A stretch of 64,000 bases of DNA from Butyricimonas faecalis. Lineage in GTDB: Bacteria > Bacteroidota > Bacteroidia > Bacteroidales > Marinifilaceae. Made by a program: the position numbers and the translations under genes. The notes beneath the pieces were generated by a model that worked only from the letters and a program-made list of their open reading frames with translations, ran no database searches and had not been told where the DNA came from. Below, piece after piece: positions 6,539-14,868 of this stretch (positions are counted from its first letter, which is position 1; each line of letters begins with the position of its first letter). The stretch spans positions 1,364,001 through 1,428,000 of the forward strand of contig NZ_CP032819.1 of the NCBI RefSeq assembly GCF_003991565.1, in the 5' to 3' direction.

Positions 6539-8491
6539 CTACAATTTCGGCCCCCGGGCGGGTTTGCGGGGCGCGACCTTCGGCTGCGCCTTCTTCTCCC
6601 TGGGCGGTTCGACGATCCGCAGTTTGAGTTTCTCCGTCTTACGGTCGTAACGCACCTCGCAGCAATCAATCTCACCCGCAACCGACGTCCACACGTTGTT
6701 CACACGCACCGCGCCGCCCGAGTAGAGGGTCTTGTATTGTTCGTATTCGAGCGGCTGCCGCAATTTCGCGTCCACCTGACGGTGGAACGAATAGATATTA
6801 CGTCCCTTCGCTATCTCGTCGGGAACGTAAACCCGCAACTCTGGATGGGCGGCCTCGGCATAGAGGCACAGATCCGCCGTGCGAAGCTCCCTCGGAACCC
6901 ACTGGATCATCCTCGGGTCGCCCCGCACGGCCGTATCGGCCACGAGCGGCGTGATGGCCGTCTGGGGAATGTCATACAGCACCCCCGCATCCTTGCGAAC
7001 GGCCTCCAACGCCACCTCCTCCGTTACAAGCCGGCGGTTCAGGTGCAGGACACTCATCAACCGGTGTATCTTCTGCGGGTCGTCCTGCTCGCGGAACACC
7101 TGCAAGACCAGGGCGGGGTCGCTCAACGCGCTGATAACCGAGAAATCGGTTTTGTCCTTCCCGTAGGTACGCTCGAAAGCCTCCCGGCTCATCTCCGGCG
7201 TCCGGGCTTCGCGGGGGACGCCTTTCAGGTTTTGCGGGTTCTCCCGCACCAGGCTCATGTATAGATCCGGGCTTTTCATGCTCTCGGGCAGGTGGGCGAT
7301 GGCATAGGGACTGCGCCGTATGGCCTCCATGCACAACTCCGGCGTTTTCCACTTCTCGGGGACATATTGCAGGTAGCTCCCGTCGTGCCCGACGGCCCGG
7401 CGGCACATCTCCTCGTTCTTGGCGTGGTCGGGAAGGTTGTAGAACAGCTCCGGCTCCAGGGCGAAAATTTCCCGGGCCACTTTCGGCGTGACGTGTGCCG
7501 GGTTCATGTGCTGCAAAAAATCGAAGGTCTTCTCGTAATTCGTGCAATAGAACCCCAACGCCTTCATGTGTATATCCTCGAAAGGGATATAGCGGAGGAC
7601 ACGCAGGTCGTCGGCACGGGCCAACGCCCGGTTGCAGACCTCCGGCGTGAGCTGTTCGGGGTTGAAAAAGCGGATGGCCAGGGGATCGCGCTCCAGCGCT
7701 ATCTCGCACAGACGGTCGGTTTTCAGATGCTTCGGAACGTACTCCAGTGCCAGGTAGTTCGAGGACACGGCAGCCTCGCAGACCCGTTCCGTGCGTAATT
7801 CCTCCGGCACTTCATGGAGCAGGATGCCGTCCCCACTGACGGCACGCAGGCAGACTGCCTCCGTGCGCAGTTCCACCGGCACGAGCGAAAGGCAGGACGC
7901 GTCCATCCCCACGCCGTGAAGGGCCAGCTCCCCGGTCATGACCTCCGGGGCAATGGAGGCGAAAATCTCGAACTTGTCCACGAACGACATCCCGAATTTT
8001 TTCAGCCCTTCCAGGCATATATCGGGATACGGAATGTAAGGGAGTATCTTGTAATCGGCACTGTCCACCGCTTTCAACGCCGCACGGCATATTTGCGGCG
8101 TCCTCAATTCCCCGGGAACGGCCTCCAGCACCAGGCCGTTGCGCTTCACGGCCGCCATGCACAGTTCGGGGGTCTTCAACCCCTCCGGAACGTAATACAG
8201 CGCGTAGCTGTTGCTATCGACGGCGGCACGGCACATTTTCGGTGTCTTCAGACGGTCAGGGACGAATTTCAGTGTTTCGCCCCGGTAGCCGGCCGCGGCA
8301 AGACAAAGTTCCGGCGTTTTCATCGCTTCGGGAACGAACTCGATGTTGAAAGCCGATTTCTTGATGGCGAAACGGCAGACCTCCGCCGTTTTCCGATCCT
8401 CGGGCAGCGTCTCGAAAAGGTTCTCACGCCACGGGTTCTCGTACACCCCCGTATCGAGATAGGCTATATCTATTCTCTCTTGCTCTGTCAT
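6539..8491 (-). CDS. DUF4116-type repeat protein (650 aa)
   Basis: The protein is built of more than fifteen repeats of about 24-35 residues with the theme KTPELCxxAVxxNxxxLxxVPE (for example LKTPELCMAAVKRNGLVLEA). This is the DUF4116 pattern of short helical pairs. About 90 residues at the C-terminus leave the repeat pattern: YSFHRQVDAKLRQPLEYEQY, then a beta-rich part and a basic proline-rich tail. The QPLEYEQYKTLYSGGAV segment resembles parts of DUF3945/DUF4099-type ICE proteins. The gene lies just downstream of traQ in the same direction with a hairpin between. It may be an accessory of the transfer operon; the role is unknown. Confidence 0.7.
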   Translation of the reverse strand: MTEQERIDIAYLDTGVYENPWRENLFETLPEDRKTAEVCRFAIKKSAFNIEFVPEAMKTPELCLAAAGYRGETLKFVPDRLKTPKMCRAAVDSNSYALYYVPEGLKTPELCMAAVKRNGLVLEAVPGELRTPQICRAALKAVDSADYKILPYIPYPDICLEGLKKFGMSFVDKFEIFASIAPEVMTGELALHGVGMDASCLSLVPVELRTEAVCLRAVSGDGILLHEVPEELRTERVCEAAVSSNYLALEYVPKHLKTDRLCEIALERDPLAIRFFNPEQLTPEVCNRALARADDLRVLRYIPFEDIHMKALGFYCTNYEKTFDFLQHMNPAHVTPKVAREIFALEPELFYNLPDHAKNEEMCRRAVGHDGSYLQYVPEKWKTPELCMEAIRRSPYAIAHLPESMKSPDLYMSLVRENPQNLKGVPREARTPEMSREAFERTYGKDKTDFSVISALSDPALVLQVFREQDDPQKIHRLMSVLHLNRRLVTEEVALEAVRKDAGVLYDIPQTAITPLVADTAVRGDPRMIQWVPRELRTADLCLYAEAAHPELRVYVPDEIAKGRNIYSFHRQVDAKLRQPLEYEQYKTLYSGGAVRVNNVWTSVAGEIDCCEVRYDRKTEKLKLRIVEPPREKKAQPKVAPRKPARGPKL

Positions 8492-8510
8492 GGTTTTCAG
8501 TATTTATGGA

Positions 8511-8533
8511 AAGCGCCCGGGTGACGGGCGCTT
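8511..8533 (-). terminator. Hairpin between traQ and the DUF4116-repeat gene
   Basis: AAGCGCCCG/CGGGCGCTT (9-bp stem, 5-base loop). The minus-strand tail is only TTTCC, so it is a weak terminator or an mRNA-processing stem limiting read-through from the tra operon. Confidence 0.45.
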
Positions 8534-8554
8534 CTCTTGGTTAGACATATTCCG

Positions 8555-8998
8555 TTATCGTTCCGTTTCCTCCGTCCCGTTCTCGCTCTGGAACGTGAAG
8601 GAGGTCTTCACGACCTGACCCGTGTTGTCCTCGACATAGACGTCGATGGTCTGCTGGTCATCGCTGCGCGATGTGTAATAGAGGCGGAACACCTCACGGT
8701 CGAGCGGATAGCGGTCGTTGGGCAGGAACACCGTACCGTCGTCCATCCTCAACTCACCGCGCCCGTCGGGCTGGAAATAGCGGATCGTGTAACGTGCGCC
8801 GTCATATCTCCCCTCCCGCACGAGCGTGCAGCGGATTTCAGCGGTTTCACCAACGGAGATTCGCTTCTGAACGGGCATCGTTTCCAGAGAGAACGTGTAC
8901 GCCTGCTGTATATCCAGCCCGTTGTCGCAGGATGCGCATAAAAGACCCAGGGCGGCGATCCAGACCGCCAGGGCCAATATCTTTTTCATCTTTTTCAT
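8555..8998 (-). CDS. traQ: Conjugative transposon protein TraQ (DUF3872)
   Basis: A 147-residue lipoprotein: an N-terminal basic/hydrophobic signal with lipobox LLCAS-C (Cys about residue 24), then a small beta-sandwich-like domain. Family signs are DIQQAYTFSLETMPVQKRI, the TAEIRCTLVREG strand and RFDDQ-like SRSDDQQTIDVYVED. TraQ closes the Bacteroidetes tra operon, downstream of traO here with a 13-base gap. Its detailed role in the mating apparatus is not known; location should be the cell envelope. Confidence 0.85.
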   Translation of the reverse strand: MKKMKKILALAVWIAALGLLCASCDNGLDIQQAYTFSLETMPVQKRISVGETAEIRCTLVREGRYDGARYTIRYFQPDGRGELRMDDGTVFLPNDRYPLDREVFRLYYTSRSDDQQTIDVYVEDNTGQVVKTSFTFQSENGTEETER

Positions 8999-9011
8999 GT
9001 CGCTTGCAAGT

Positions 9012-9596
9012 TTAATGGATTATGAATTTCACGCCCAGGCCGAACTGCGCGTGGAAATGTCCCGTTGTAGTGCCCCATAGGATACGCTCACGCCCCGTCA
9101 GCGAGAGGATAATCCTGTCGGTCAGGTACGCATCGACCTCCAGCGTGACGGCCCCGCCATAGAGGAAACGGTCGCGGTGGCGGAGCGTAGAGCCGTCATA
9201 GAGCCGCCTTTCGCCCCGGTTCACACTCTCGTAACCGGCCAGCGCCGAGCCGCCGAGGTAGAAGAAAAAAGTCCTGGACGGGTCGGCGAGGAACTTGTAA
9301 TAGTAACCTCCCTCGGCCGTGAACTGCGCCACCGGGATACGTTCCGACTTGTAGGGGTAATAACGGTTCAGGAACTCCGCGCCGAACACCCACTTGTCGG
9401 CATTCTTCGCGTAGCGGCTCATGGCCAGCCCGAACCAGTAGCCCGTTTCGCTGCGGCTGTCCCGGGTATAGAAGCCGTCGGCCATGCCTCCCCGTATTTC
9501 CAGCCCGCGCATGGCGGGCAGGGCACGCTGGGCGTGCGCCCCGTCCGAAAGGAGGAGGCATAACCCCAGCGTGAGAATGAATATCGCCCGTTTCAT
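9012..9596 (-). CDS. traO: Conjugative transposon protein TraO
   Basis: A 194-residue protein with a cleavable signal peptide (about 1-22, ending AHAQ). It carries alternating beta strands typical of a small outer-membrane or porin-like protein, RGLEIRGGMADGFYTRD and YFFYLGGSALAGYESVNRG-like segments, and ends in FGLGVKFIIH with an aromatic strand. TraO is a conserved component of CTnDOT-type transfer operons. It sits one base downstream of traN. Confidence 0.85.
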   Translation of the reverse strand: MKRAIFILTLGLCLLLSDGAHAQRALPAMRGLEIRGGMADGFYTRDSRSETGYWFGLAMSRYAKNADKWVFGAEFLNRYYPYKSERIPVAQFTAEGGYYYKFLADPSRTFFFYLGGSALAGYESVNRGERRLYDGSTLRHRDRFLYGGAVTLEVDAYLTDRIILSLTGRERILWGTTTGHFHAQFGLGVKFIIH

Positions 9597-9597
9597 A

Positions 9598-10518
9598 TCA
9601 CTTTACCTTTAACTCGTTGATAACACGTGCGCGCACCAGGTCGGCATTCTCCACCGTGAAAGTCTGGTGTCGCCCGCCCTGCTGCTCGTGCAGTTCCACG
9701 ACCAGCTGCTTGTCGTCGGCCAGCGTGAACTTCGGGAGCGTGAAGACCATGCGCTCGGTACGCTTGCCGCCGATGACCTGCACGTTGTTGTACGCACGCA
9801 CGGGCCATACGACCTGCTCCTGGATGGCCGTGCGTTTGGCCACCTTCTTGTCCGTAATCTTGAACGTCAGGTAGTCCACGTTGAAAGGCACGTTGGAGGA
9901 GTTTTTCAGTTGGAGGTGGAAATAAAGCAGGTCGTTATGCACGTAGATACCTTTGAGGAGGTATTGTACCCCGAAACGCTTGCAACCGATATGCTTGATC
10001 TCGCGGCGGTCATTCTTGTAAATGGACTGCATGATCAGTTTGACCAGCAGCGGAGATTCGCATCCCAACTCCTGCAAATAGATGTCCAGCGCGTTATTGG
10101 GGCGGTTTACCGCCTCCCCGTCATGCAGGAAGTCCGCCATCTCGACCGACAGTTTCACCGGCTCGTCGGCATACTTGACATTGAAGCTGTAATAGGCCCC
10201 GTCCTCGGTAATGACCGAAAGGTTGCTCTCGCGCGAGAAATCACGCAGGGCCGCCTTTACACGCAGCACGTTTTCCGTGCCATCGGCTTTCGCCGCCAGA
10301 AGATCCGAAGACCCCAGATCGACGTAACGGATGGCCGAGGGGAAAATCACATGCACGGTCTTGCTGAACGTCACCTCCAGCGCGTAGGGCGGGATAACCC
10401 GGTTGAAAGTCAGCGGACGGGTAAGACCGTCGTACAAATCGCCCGTGGAGGGCTTTTCCTGCGCGTGGGCAGCGAACATGCACCCGATAAAAGCGAGTGC
10501 CAGAAGAATCTTTTTCAT
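9598..10518 (-). CDS. traN: Conjugative transposon protein TraN
   Basis: A 306-residue protein with a signal peptide (about 1-19, ending AHAQ) and a beta-rich mature part containing TFSKTVHVIFPSAIRYVDLG, which is characteristic of TraN. The C-terminal half contains YLTFKITDKKVAKRTA and VFTLPKFTLADDKQLVVEL. By position it is the periplasmic/outer-membrane VirB9-like partner of TraM in Bacteroidetes systems (an inference from family knowledge). The repeated ACCACTGAAAAAATCC motif lies between traM and traN. Confidence 0.9.
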   Translation of the reverse strand: MKKILLALAFIGCMFAAHAQEKPSTGDLYDGLTRPLTFNRVIPPYALEVTFSKTVHVIFPSAIRYVDLGSSDLLAAKADGTENVLRVKAALRDFSRESNLSVITEDGAYYSFNVKYADEPVKLSVEMADFLHDGEAVNRPNNALDIYLQELGCESPLLVKLIMQSIYKNDRREIKHIGCKRFGVQYLLKGIYVHNDLLYFHLQLKNSSNVPFNVDYLTFKITDKKVAKRTAIQEQVVWPVRAYNNVQVIGGKRTERMVFTLPKFTLADDKQLVVELHEQQGGRHQTFTVENADLVRARVINELKVK

Positions 10519-10549
10519 ACTCGATAATTTTTTGATTGTTGATAAAAAT

Positions 10550-10565
10550 GGATTTTTTCAGTGGT
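10550..10565 (-). promoter_or_regulatory. Repeated ICE motif, copy upstream of traN
   Basis: Plus-strand GGATTTTTTCAGTGGT. In the direction of traN it reads ACCACTGAAAAAATCC, 32 bases before the start codon. Copies lie ahead of traE, topB and the DUF1896 gene. Confidence 0.6.
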
Positions 10566-10590
10566 GTACGGAAGTACGTCGTTTGTACCC

Positions 10591-11871
10591 TTATTGAAGG
10601 GGCGGGAGCAGCAGGACGCTGTAACCGGCCTTGAGCGTGACCTTGACCGAGCGCATCTTCTTGCTCACGTATTGCGACACGCCCTGGATGGCGCTGCGCC
10701 CCAGGTCGGAGAGCAGTTGCGAACCGGCATCGTCCGTGATCGTGATACTGCTGCCCATGCCCGCGCCCATATTGGCGGCGATCTCCTTCACGGCATTGAG
10801 TTCTTCCGACCCCGGCACGGGAATACCCTCGTTGCCGTTCGTGTCATAGACCGACAGATCGACCGGAACGACCGCCCCGCCGTGCTGGACAGCGCTGACC
10901 TTGACCGTCAGCCGTTCGCCGTTGATCCTCGCCGCCCCCGTTACGGGCGTACCCGAGGGGATGAGCAGATCTCCCGCCATCATCGGTTCCAGCAGCCGGA
11001 AAGTAACCTCCCCGCCATCGGTGAGCGTCACGGTTTGCTGCACGGCGGCGCGGATACTGTTGCGCTCGGGCTCGCGAAGGTCGCTCCCCACCGTGTTGAA
11101 ACCCCAGTTCCGGGGCTTGACGAACTCACGGGCGAAGACCGAATCGGGCAGCGGGGCGGCGAGCAGCGACACGATGTTACGGCGCACCTGGCGCACGGGC
11201 TGCACGGAAGCCTTGCCGGAAACGGAGGCTTTCTGACGCGGGGCTTCAGGGGCCTGACCGCCATTCATGTAGCGGGCGGCGATCTCGTAGGACTTCTCCA
11301 GCAGCGCCACCTGCTCCTCCTGGGCCGTTTTCTGCGCCTGCTGTTCTTCCAGGCGGCGTTCCAGTTCCTCGATGCGGGCCTGCATCTCGCGCTCTTCCCC
11401 CGTTTCACCGGCGGTGTCCTCGTAGAAACTGCCTAACTGGCGGTTGATGTCGGCATAGGCGGCACGGGAAGTCCGGAAAGCTCCCGACGAACCGCCGGCA
11501 GAGCCGGAAGACTTATCCGGCACGGCAGCGGGCATGACGGGCTCTTCCTCCTCGTCCTCCATCCCGAACGCGAAATCCTGCAAGGAGCGCATCTTTTCCC
11601 GCTCCCTGCGCCGCATCTCCTCCTGCACGTAGGCATCACGCTTGTCCGAGAGGATACCCTCCGATTCCGGGGTCGGCAGCTCCGTGTTGAAACCCGCCGA
11701 AGGCTCCTCCCGTTCTTTTTCGCCGGGGGAGAAGATCAGCCACATGCACCCGGCAAAGGCCAGGAAAAAGAGCGGGAAGACCACCATCTTCTTCCGCATC
11801 TGTATCTGCCGGGGCGTGAGTTCCTTTTTCCCCGCCTCCGGCTGTTTATTCTGTTTTTCGTTCGTCGTCAT
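10591..11871 (-). CDS. traM: Conjugative transposon protein TraM
   Basis: A 426-residue protein with a cytosolic N-terminus, one membrane segment at about residues 30-48 (VVFPLFFLAFAGCMWLIF), and a long charged linker with a coiled coil (ERRLEEQQAQKTAQEEQVAL). The C-terminal domain contains EVTFRLLEPMMAGDLLIPSG and ANMGAGMGSSITITDDAGSQ, a VirB10/TrbI-like beta-barrel pattern. It is expected to span inner membrane and periplasm as the scaffold of the transfer channel. It overlaps traL by 26 bases. Confidence 0.9.
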   Translation of the reverse strand: MTTNEKQNKQPEAGKKELTPRQIQMRKKMVVFPLFFLAFAGCMWLIFSPGEKEREEPSAGFNTELPTPESEGILSDKRDAYVQEEMRRREREKMRSLQDFAFGMEDEEEEPVMPAAVPDKSSGSAGGSSGAFRTSRAAYADINRQLGSFYEDTAGETGEEREMQARIEELERRLEEQQAQKTAQEEQVALLEKSYEIAARYMNGGQAPEAPRQKASVSGKASVQPVRQVRRNIVSLLAAPLPDSVFAREFVKPRNWGFNTVGSDLREPERNSIRAAVQQTVTLTDGGEVTFRLLEPMMAGDLLIPSGTPVTGAARINGERLTVKVSAVQHGGAVVPVDLSVYDTNGNEGIPVPGSEELNAVKEIAANMGAGMGSSITITDDAGSQLLSDLGRSAIQGVSQYVSKKMRSVKVTLKAGYSVLLLPPLQ

Positions 11872-12145
11872 AATTGAAATCTTTTAGATGTTTTACACTG
11901 TCGGCCTCCTGCCGTTGTCTTAATTCCAGTTCCAGCCGCTCGATATGCCGTATCTGCATCCGTTCCCCGGCTCCCTTGCCGAAGCGGTAGATGGAAGACA
12001 CGGTAAAGTAGAGCGACAAGACGGAAAAGAACAAGAGCAGCGTGAGGATCACGATAATCCGCTTATCGGGCGAGAGTGCCCCGCAAGCGCGGCGCAGGTG
12101 GTCTTCGACCCACTCCCCGAAAGCCTTTATTCTCTTCTTTGCCAT
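11846..12145 (-). CDS. traL: TraL-type protein (DUF3989)
   Basis: A 99-residue protein with an amphipathic N-terminal helix (WVEDHLRRACGAL), a single membrane segment at about residues 30-50 (IIVILTLLLFFSVLSLYFTV), and a basic C-terminal helix. This is the DUF3989 layout found between traK and traM in Bacteroidetes ICEs. It is encoded 4 bases downstream of traK and overlaps traM. Confidence 0.8.
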   Translation of the reverse strand: MAKKRIKAFGEWVEDHLRRACGALSPDKRIIVILTLLLFFSVLSLYFTVSSIYRFGKGAGERMQIRHIERLELELRQRQEADSVKHLKDFNYDDERKTE

Positions 12146-12149
12146 AGCC

Positions 12150-12773
12150 TTATCTTTTTAATGTACGTAAATCGCGGTTCTCCAGAATCTCGAATTTCTC
12201 CATGATGAAACCCTGCGGGTTATTGTCCGAACGCCCCGAGTTGATCAGCTCGCAGCGCGTGACCAGCGAACGCTCGGTGATGTTGCTCTCGCGGACAATC
12301 ATTTGCCGGGCATAGGTCATGGCCCGGTAGGGATAGGCGTTGAAGTCGCACACCACGGAGTCCACCTCGATACGCTGGCTGATGTTCCCCGACACCACAC
12401 GGTTGTAGTAACCTTTCTCCTGCATGTCCTGGTAATAGGCGAAGGCGCTCTTATCGACCAGGAACAGCGCGCGGTTGATGTTGCTCTCGATGGCCGCACG
12501 GTCGGGCGAGAGGGTAAAGAACAACTCGTGAAAACGCCGGATATGTTCGCGCGCCTCCACGGGGCGGTTCTGGCTCAAATCCTGCGATAGCGCCAGCATC
12601 AGCGACTTGCCCCCGTCCAGGACGTAGATCTTCTCGCGCTGCTTTTCGGCGAAACGGAAGCTCGCGACCACGCTGAACACGGATACCAGCGCGCACAGGC
12701 AGAGGAACACGATACCGAAAAGCCGAATCTGCCTGAAACTTGTTTCGATGTTTTTTAATGACTTGAATTCCAT
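12150..12773 (-). CDS. traK: Conjugative transposon protein TraK
   Basis: A 207-residue protein with one N-terminal membrane segment (about 17-37, LFGIVFLCLCALVSVFSVVA) and a periplasmic domain with REHIRRFHELFFTLSPD and NISQRIEVDSVVCDFNAYPY, the hallmark TraK region. It is the VirB8-like assembly factor of the Bacteroidetes transfer apparatus (family knowledge). It follows traJ by 11 bases. Confidence 0.9.
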   Translation of the reverse strand: MEFKSLKNIETSFRQIRLFGIVFLCLCALVSVFSVVASFRFAEKQREKIYVLDGGKSLMLALSQDLSQNRPVEAREHIRRFHELFFTLSPDRAAIESNINRALFLVDKSAFAYYQDMQEKGYYNRVVSGNISQRIEVDSVVCDFNAYPYRAMTYARQMIVRESNITERSLVTRCELINSGRSDNNPQGFIMEKFEILENRDLRTLKR

Positions 12774-12784
12774 TGTCCAAATTG

Positions 12785-13864
12785 TTATGAATGATTACTG
12801 TTACCTTGTGTTGCCAGGTTGCGCCCGTTGGGGGCACTGCCCGAAGCCGGGCCACCGCCGCCGTTACCGGAGGAGGAACCGCCACCGCCGCGACGCCCGA
12901 ACGTGCGGCCGATCATGTTGCCGGCGATACCGCCCGCGACACCCGTGGCGAATGCCCCGGCCTTGTTGATACCGCCCATAGCCCCGCCGGCTCCGCCCGA
13001 CTGGATCACCCACTCGGCAACGGTGGGGATCGTGAAATAGCCTATGATACCTATAATCAAAAAGATAATATAGACACCGCTGCCGCTGTCGGGAATGTAG
13101 TTGGGGTCTTGCAGGGCCAGGACGTCCGCCTGGAGCATCAACGTCTGGATCTTGGCCAGCACCGCGGAGAACAGGTCGGCGATGGGAAGCCAAAGGTACA
13201 CGCTGATATAGCGGGAAATCCAACTCGCGAGCGTCGAGTGGAAGCCGTCGTAAATGGAGAGGGCGAACGACAAGGGCCCCAGAATCGACAGCACGACTAA
13301 AAAGAATGTCCGCAGCGTGTCGATGGTAAGCCCCGCGGCGTTGAACAACAACTCGAAGAAGTCCCGGACAAGCTGCCGGAAACCGGCCTTGATGTCGTAC
13401 CACGTGCGTTCGGCCCACATGCTGATAATCTCGCCCAAATCCGTGATACCCATATCCGCAAGCCGTTGTTCATACACCTCGTCGTCCACTAACCAAGCCT
13501 TGCCCTCGCGCCTGCGGGCCTCGGCTTCCAAATCGTCCTTCTGTTGCTGGTATGCCTGCAAATCCAATGTCTGCCCCTCCAGTATGGCGTGCGTGCCCTG
13601 CACCACGGGCGACATCACAGCGTTGATCGTCCCCAGAACCACGGTGGGAAAGAACATCACGCACAAGCCGATGGCGAAAGGCCGCAGGAGCGGGAACACG
13701 TCGATAGGCTCCGCGCTGGCCAGTGCCTTCCATACCCGGTAAGCCACGTAAAAGAGCGCACCCAGGCCGGCGATACCTTTCGCCACCCCGATCATGTCGC
13801 CGCATAGCGGCATCATCTCCTGATACAGGTTCCGGAGAACCTGGTGTAAATTGTCGAAATCCAT
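12785..13864 (-). CDS. traJ: Conjugative transposon protein TraJ
   Basis: A 359-residue polytopic membrane protein. Hydrophobic stretches are visible near residues 25-45, 65-90, 195-215 and 265-285, with a loop of charged residues (DDLEAEARRREGKAW). The C-terminus is a glycine-rich tail (GRRGGGGSSSG). TraJ is the inner-membrane VirB6-like component. It is part of the traI-traJ-traK block with short gaps. Confidence 0.9.
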   Translation of the reverse strand: MDFDNLHQVLRNLYQEMMPLCGDMIGVAKGIAGLGALFYVAYRVWKALASAEPIDVFPLLRPFAIGLCVMFFPTVVLGTINAVMSPVVQGTHAILEGQTLDLQAYQQQKDDLEAEARRREGKAWLVDDEVYEQRLADMGITDLGEIISMWAERTWYDIKAGFRQLVRDFFELLFNAAGLTIDTLRTFFLVVLSILGPLSFALSIYDGFHSTLASWISRYISVYLWLPIADLFSAVLAKIQTLMLQADVLALQDPNYIPDSGSGVYIIFLIIGIIGYFTIPTVAEWVIQSGGAGGAMGGINKAGAFATGVAGGIAGNMIGRTFGRRGGGGSSSGNGGGGPASGSAPNGRNLATQGNSNHS

Positions 13865-13883
13865 GACTGCCTCCGTTTTCAGG

Positions 13884-14513
13884 TTACCAATATCTGTCGT
13901 TCGGGTTCCCGTAAAGTGCCAGCACCCGGTGCGCGTCGCCCTTTTCGCGGCTGCGGATGAAGGACACGGAGATGGTCTTGCGCGTGTAATAGCGCGTGAG
14001 GTTGCGGTACTCCAGCATCTTCGTGTAAACCTGATCCACCACGTCCATCCGCTCCTTGTCCGAGAGCGAGAGGCCGTTGCCGCCGGTTATGACCGTCTTG
14101 AGTTCCGCCACCAGCGCACCGCCCTCCTCCAGCAGCCGGGCGTAACCCGCCGAGATCGCCGCCAGCTCGTCCACCGTGAAGTTCGGGTCTGAAACCATAC
14201 GGTTGAATCCCGAGGTGTAGATTTCCGTGATCTCGCTGACCATTTCGAGCGTCAGCTTCACCTTCCGGGCATCCTTGATGATGTTATGCACCGATTTGAG
14301 GGCGTCGTAGTAAGCCTTGCTCTGGTTATAAATCTTGATACTCTCTTGCAGCGACTTGACCATGTTGGTCGCCGTGGTCGAGCTTTGAACCGCGCTCTTG
14401 ATGTTCTGAACGAGGTTCGACGGGTCGATGACCGTCCACTGCGCTTTTGCCTGGTACGTGAAGCAAAGAAGCCCCACGAACAGCGTTAAAATCAATCGTT
14501 TCATCCTTTTCAT
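13884..14513 (-). CDS. traI: TraI-type protein (DUF4141)
   Basis: A 209-residue exported protein with a signal peptide (about 1-24, ending YQAKA-Q), then WTVIDPSNLVQNIKSAVQSS and long helical segments (MVKSLQESIKIYNQSKAYYD). This matches DUF4141/TraI of Bacteroidetes ICEs, a VirB5-like periplasmic protein. It is not the F-plasmid TraI relaxase; only the name is shared. Confidence 0.85.
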   Translation of the reverse strand: MKRMKRLILTLFVGLLCFTYQAKAQWTVIDPSNLVQNIKSAVQSSTTATNMVKSLQESIKIYNQSKAYYDALKSVHNIIKDARKVKLTLEMVSEITEIYTSGFNRMVSDPNFTVDELAAISAGYARLLEEGGALVAELKTVITGGNGLSLSDKERMDVVDQVYTKMLEYRNLTRYYTRKTISVSFIRSREKGDAHRVLALYGNPNDRYW

Positions 14514-14539
14514 TATTTAATTCGTGAATACTTGGGCGG

Positions 14540-14854
14540 TCATTCCGACGCCCGGTAATAATCCCCGTAGGCGGAGAGCTGGAGCACCTCGCGCCCCACA
14601 TCGTAGGCCAGGGCGACATACCCGTAGAGGTCGAAGTAACGGATACCTCCCCAATACTTCCTCACGGGACGGGAGAAGCGTGTCCCGTCCTTGTAGGACA
14701 CCTCCACGTAAAAACCGCCGCCCCGGCGTCCCGGGTTGCGGTAGATGCGAACCCGGGGAGAACCCGAGCGGCTTTCCCACTCGCCCGCCACCTCGTACAG
14801 CGCGAAGTCCAAACGCGCCGCCGTGGGGTCTGATCCGATACACTTGCGATACAT
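14540..14854 (-). CDS. DUF3876 protein
   Basis: A 104-residue protein, apparently without a signal peptide. A small beta-rich domain includes LDFALYEVAGEWESRSGSPR and YWGGIRYFDLYGYVALAYD. DUF3876 proteins occur between traG and traI in these operons, as here (14 bases after traG). Function unknown. Confidence 0.75.
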   Translation of the reverse strand: MYRKCIGSDPTAARLDFALYEVAGEWESRSGSPRVRIYRNPGRRGGGFYVEVSYKDGTRFSRPVRKYWGGIRYFDLYGYVALAYDVGREVLQLSAYGDYYRASE

Positions 14855-14868
14855 GGCCTGCCCTCCCT

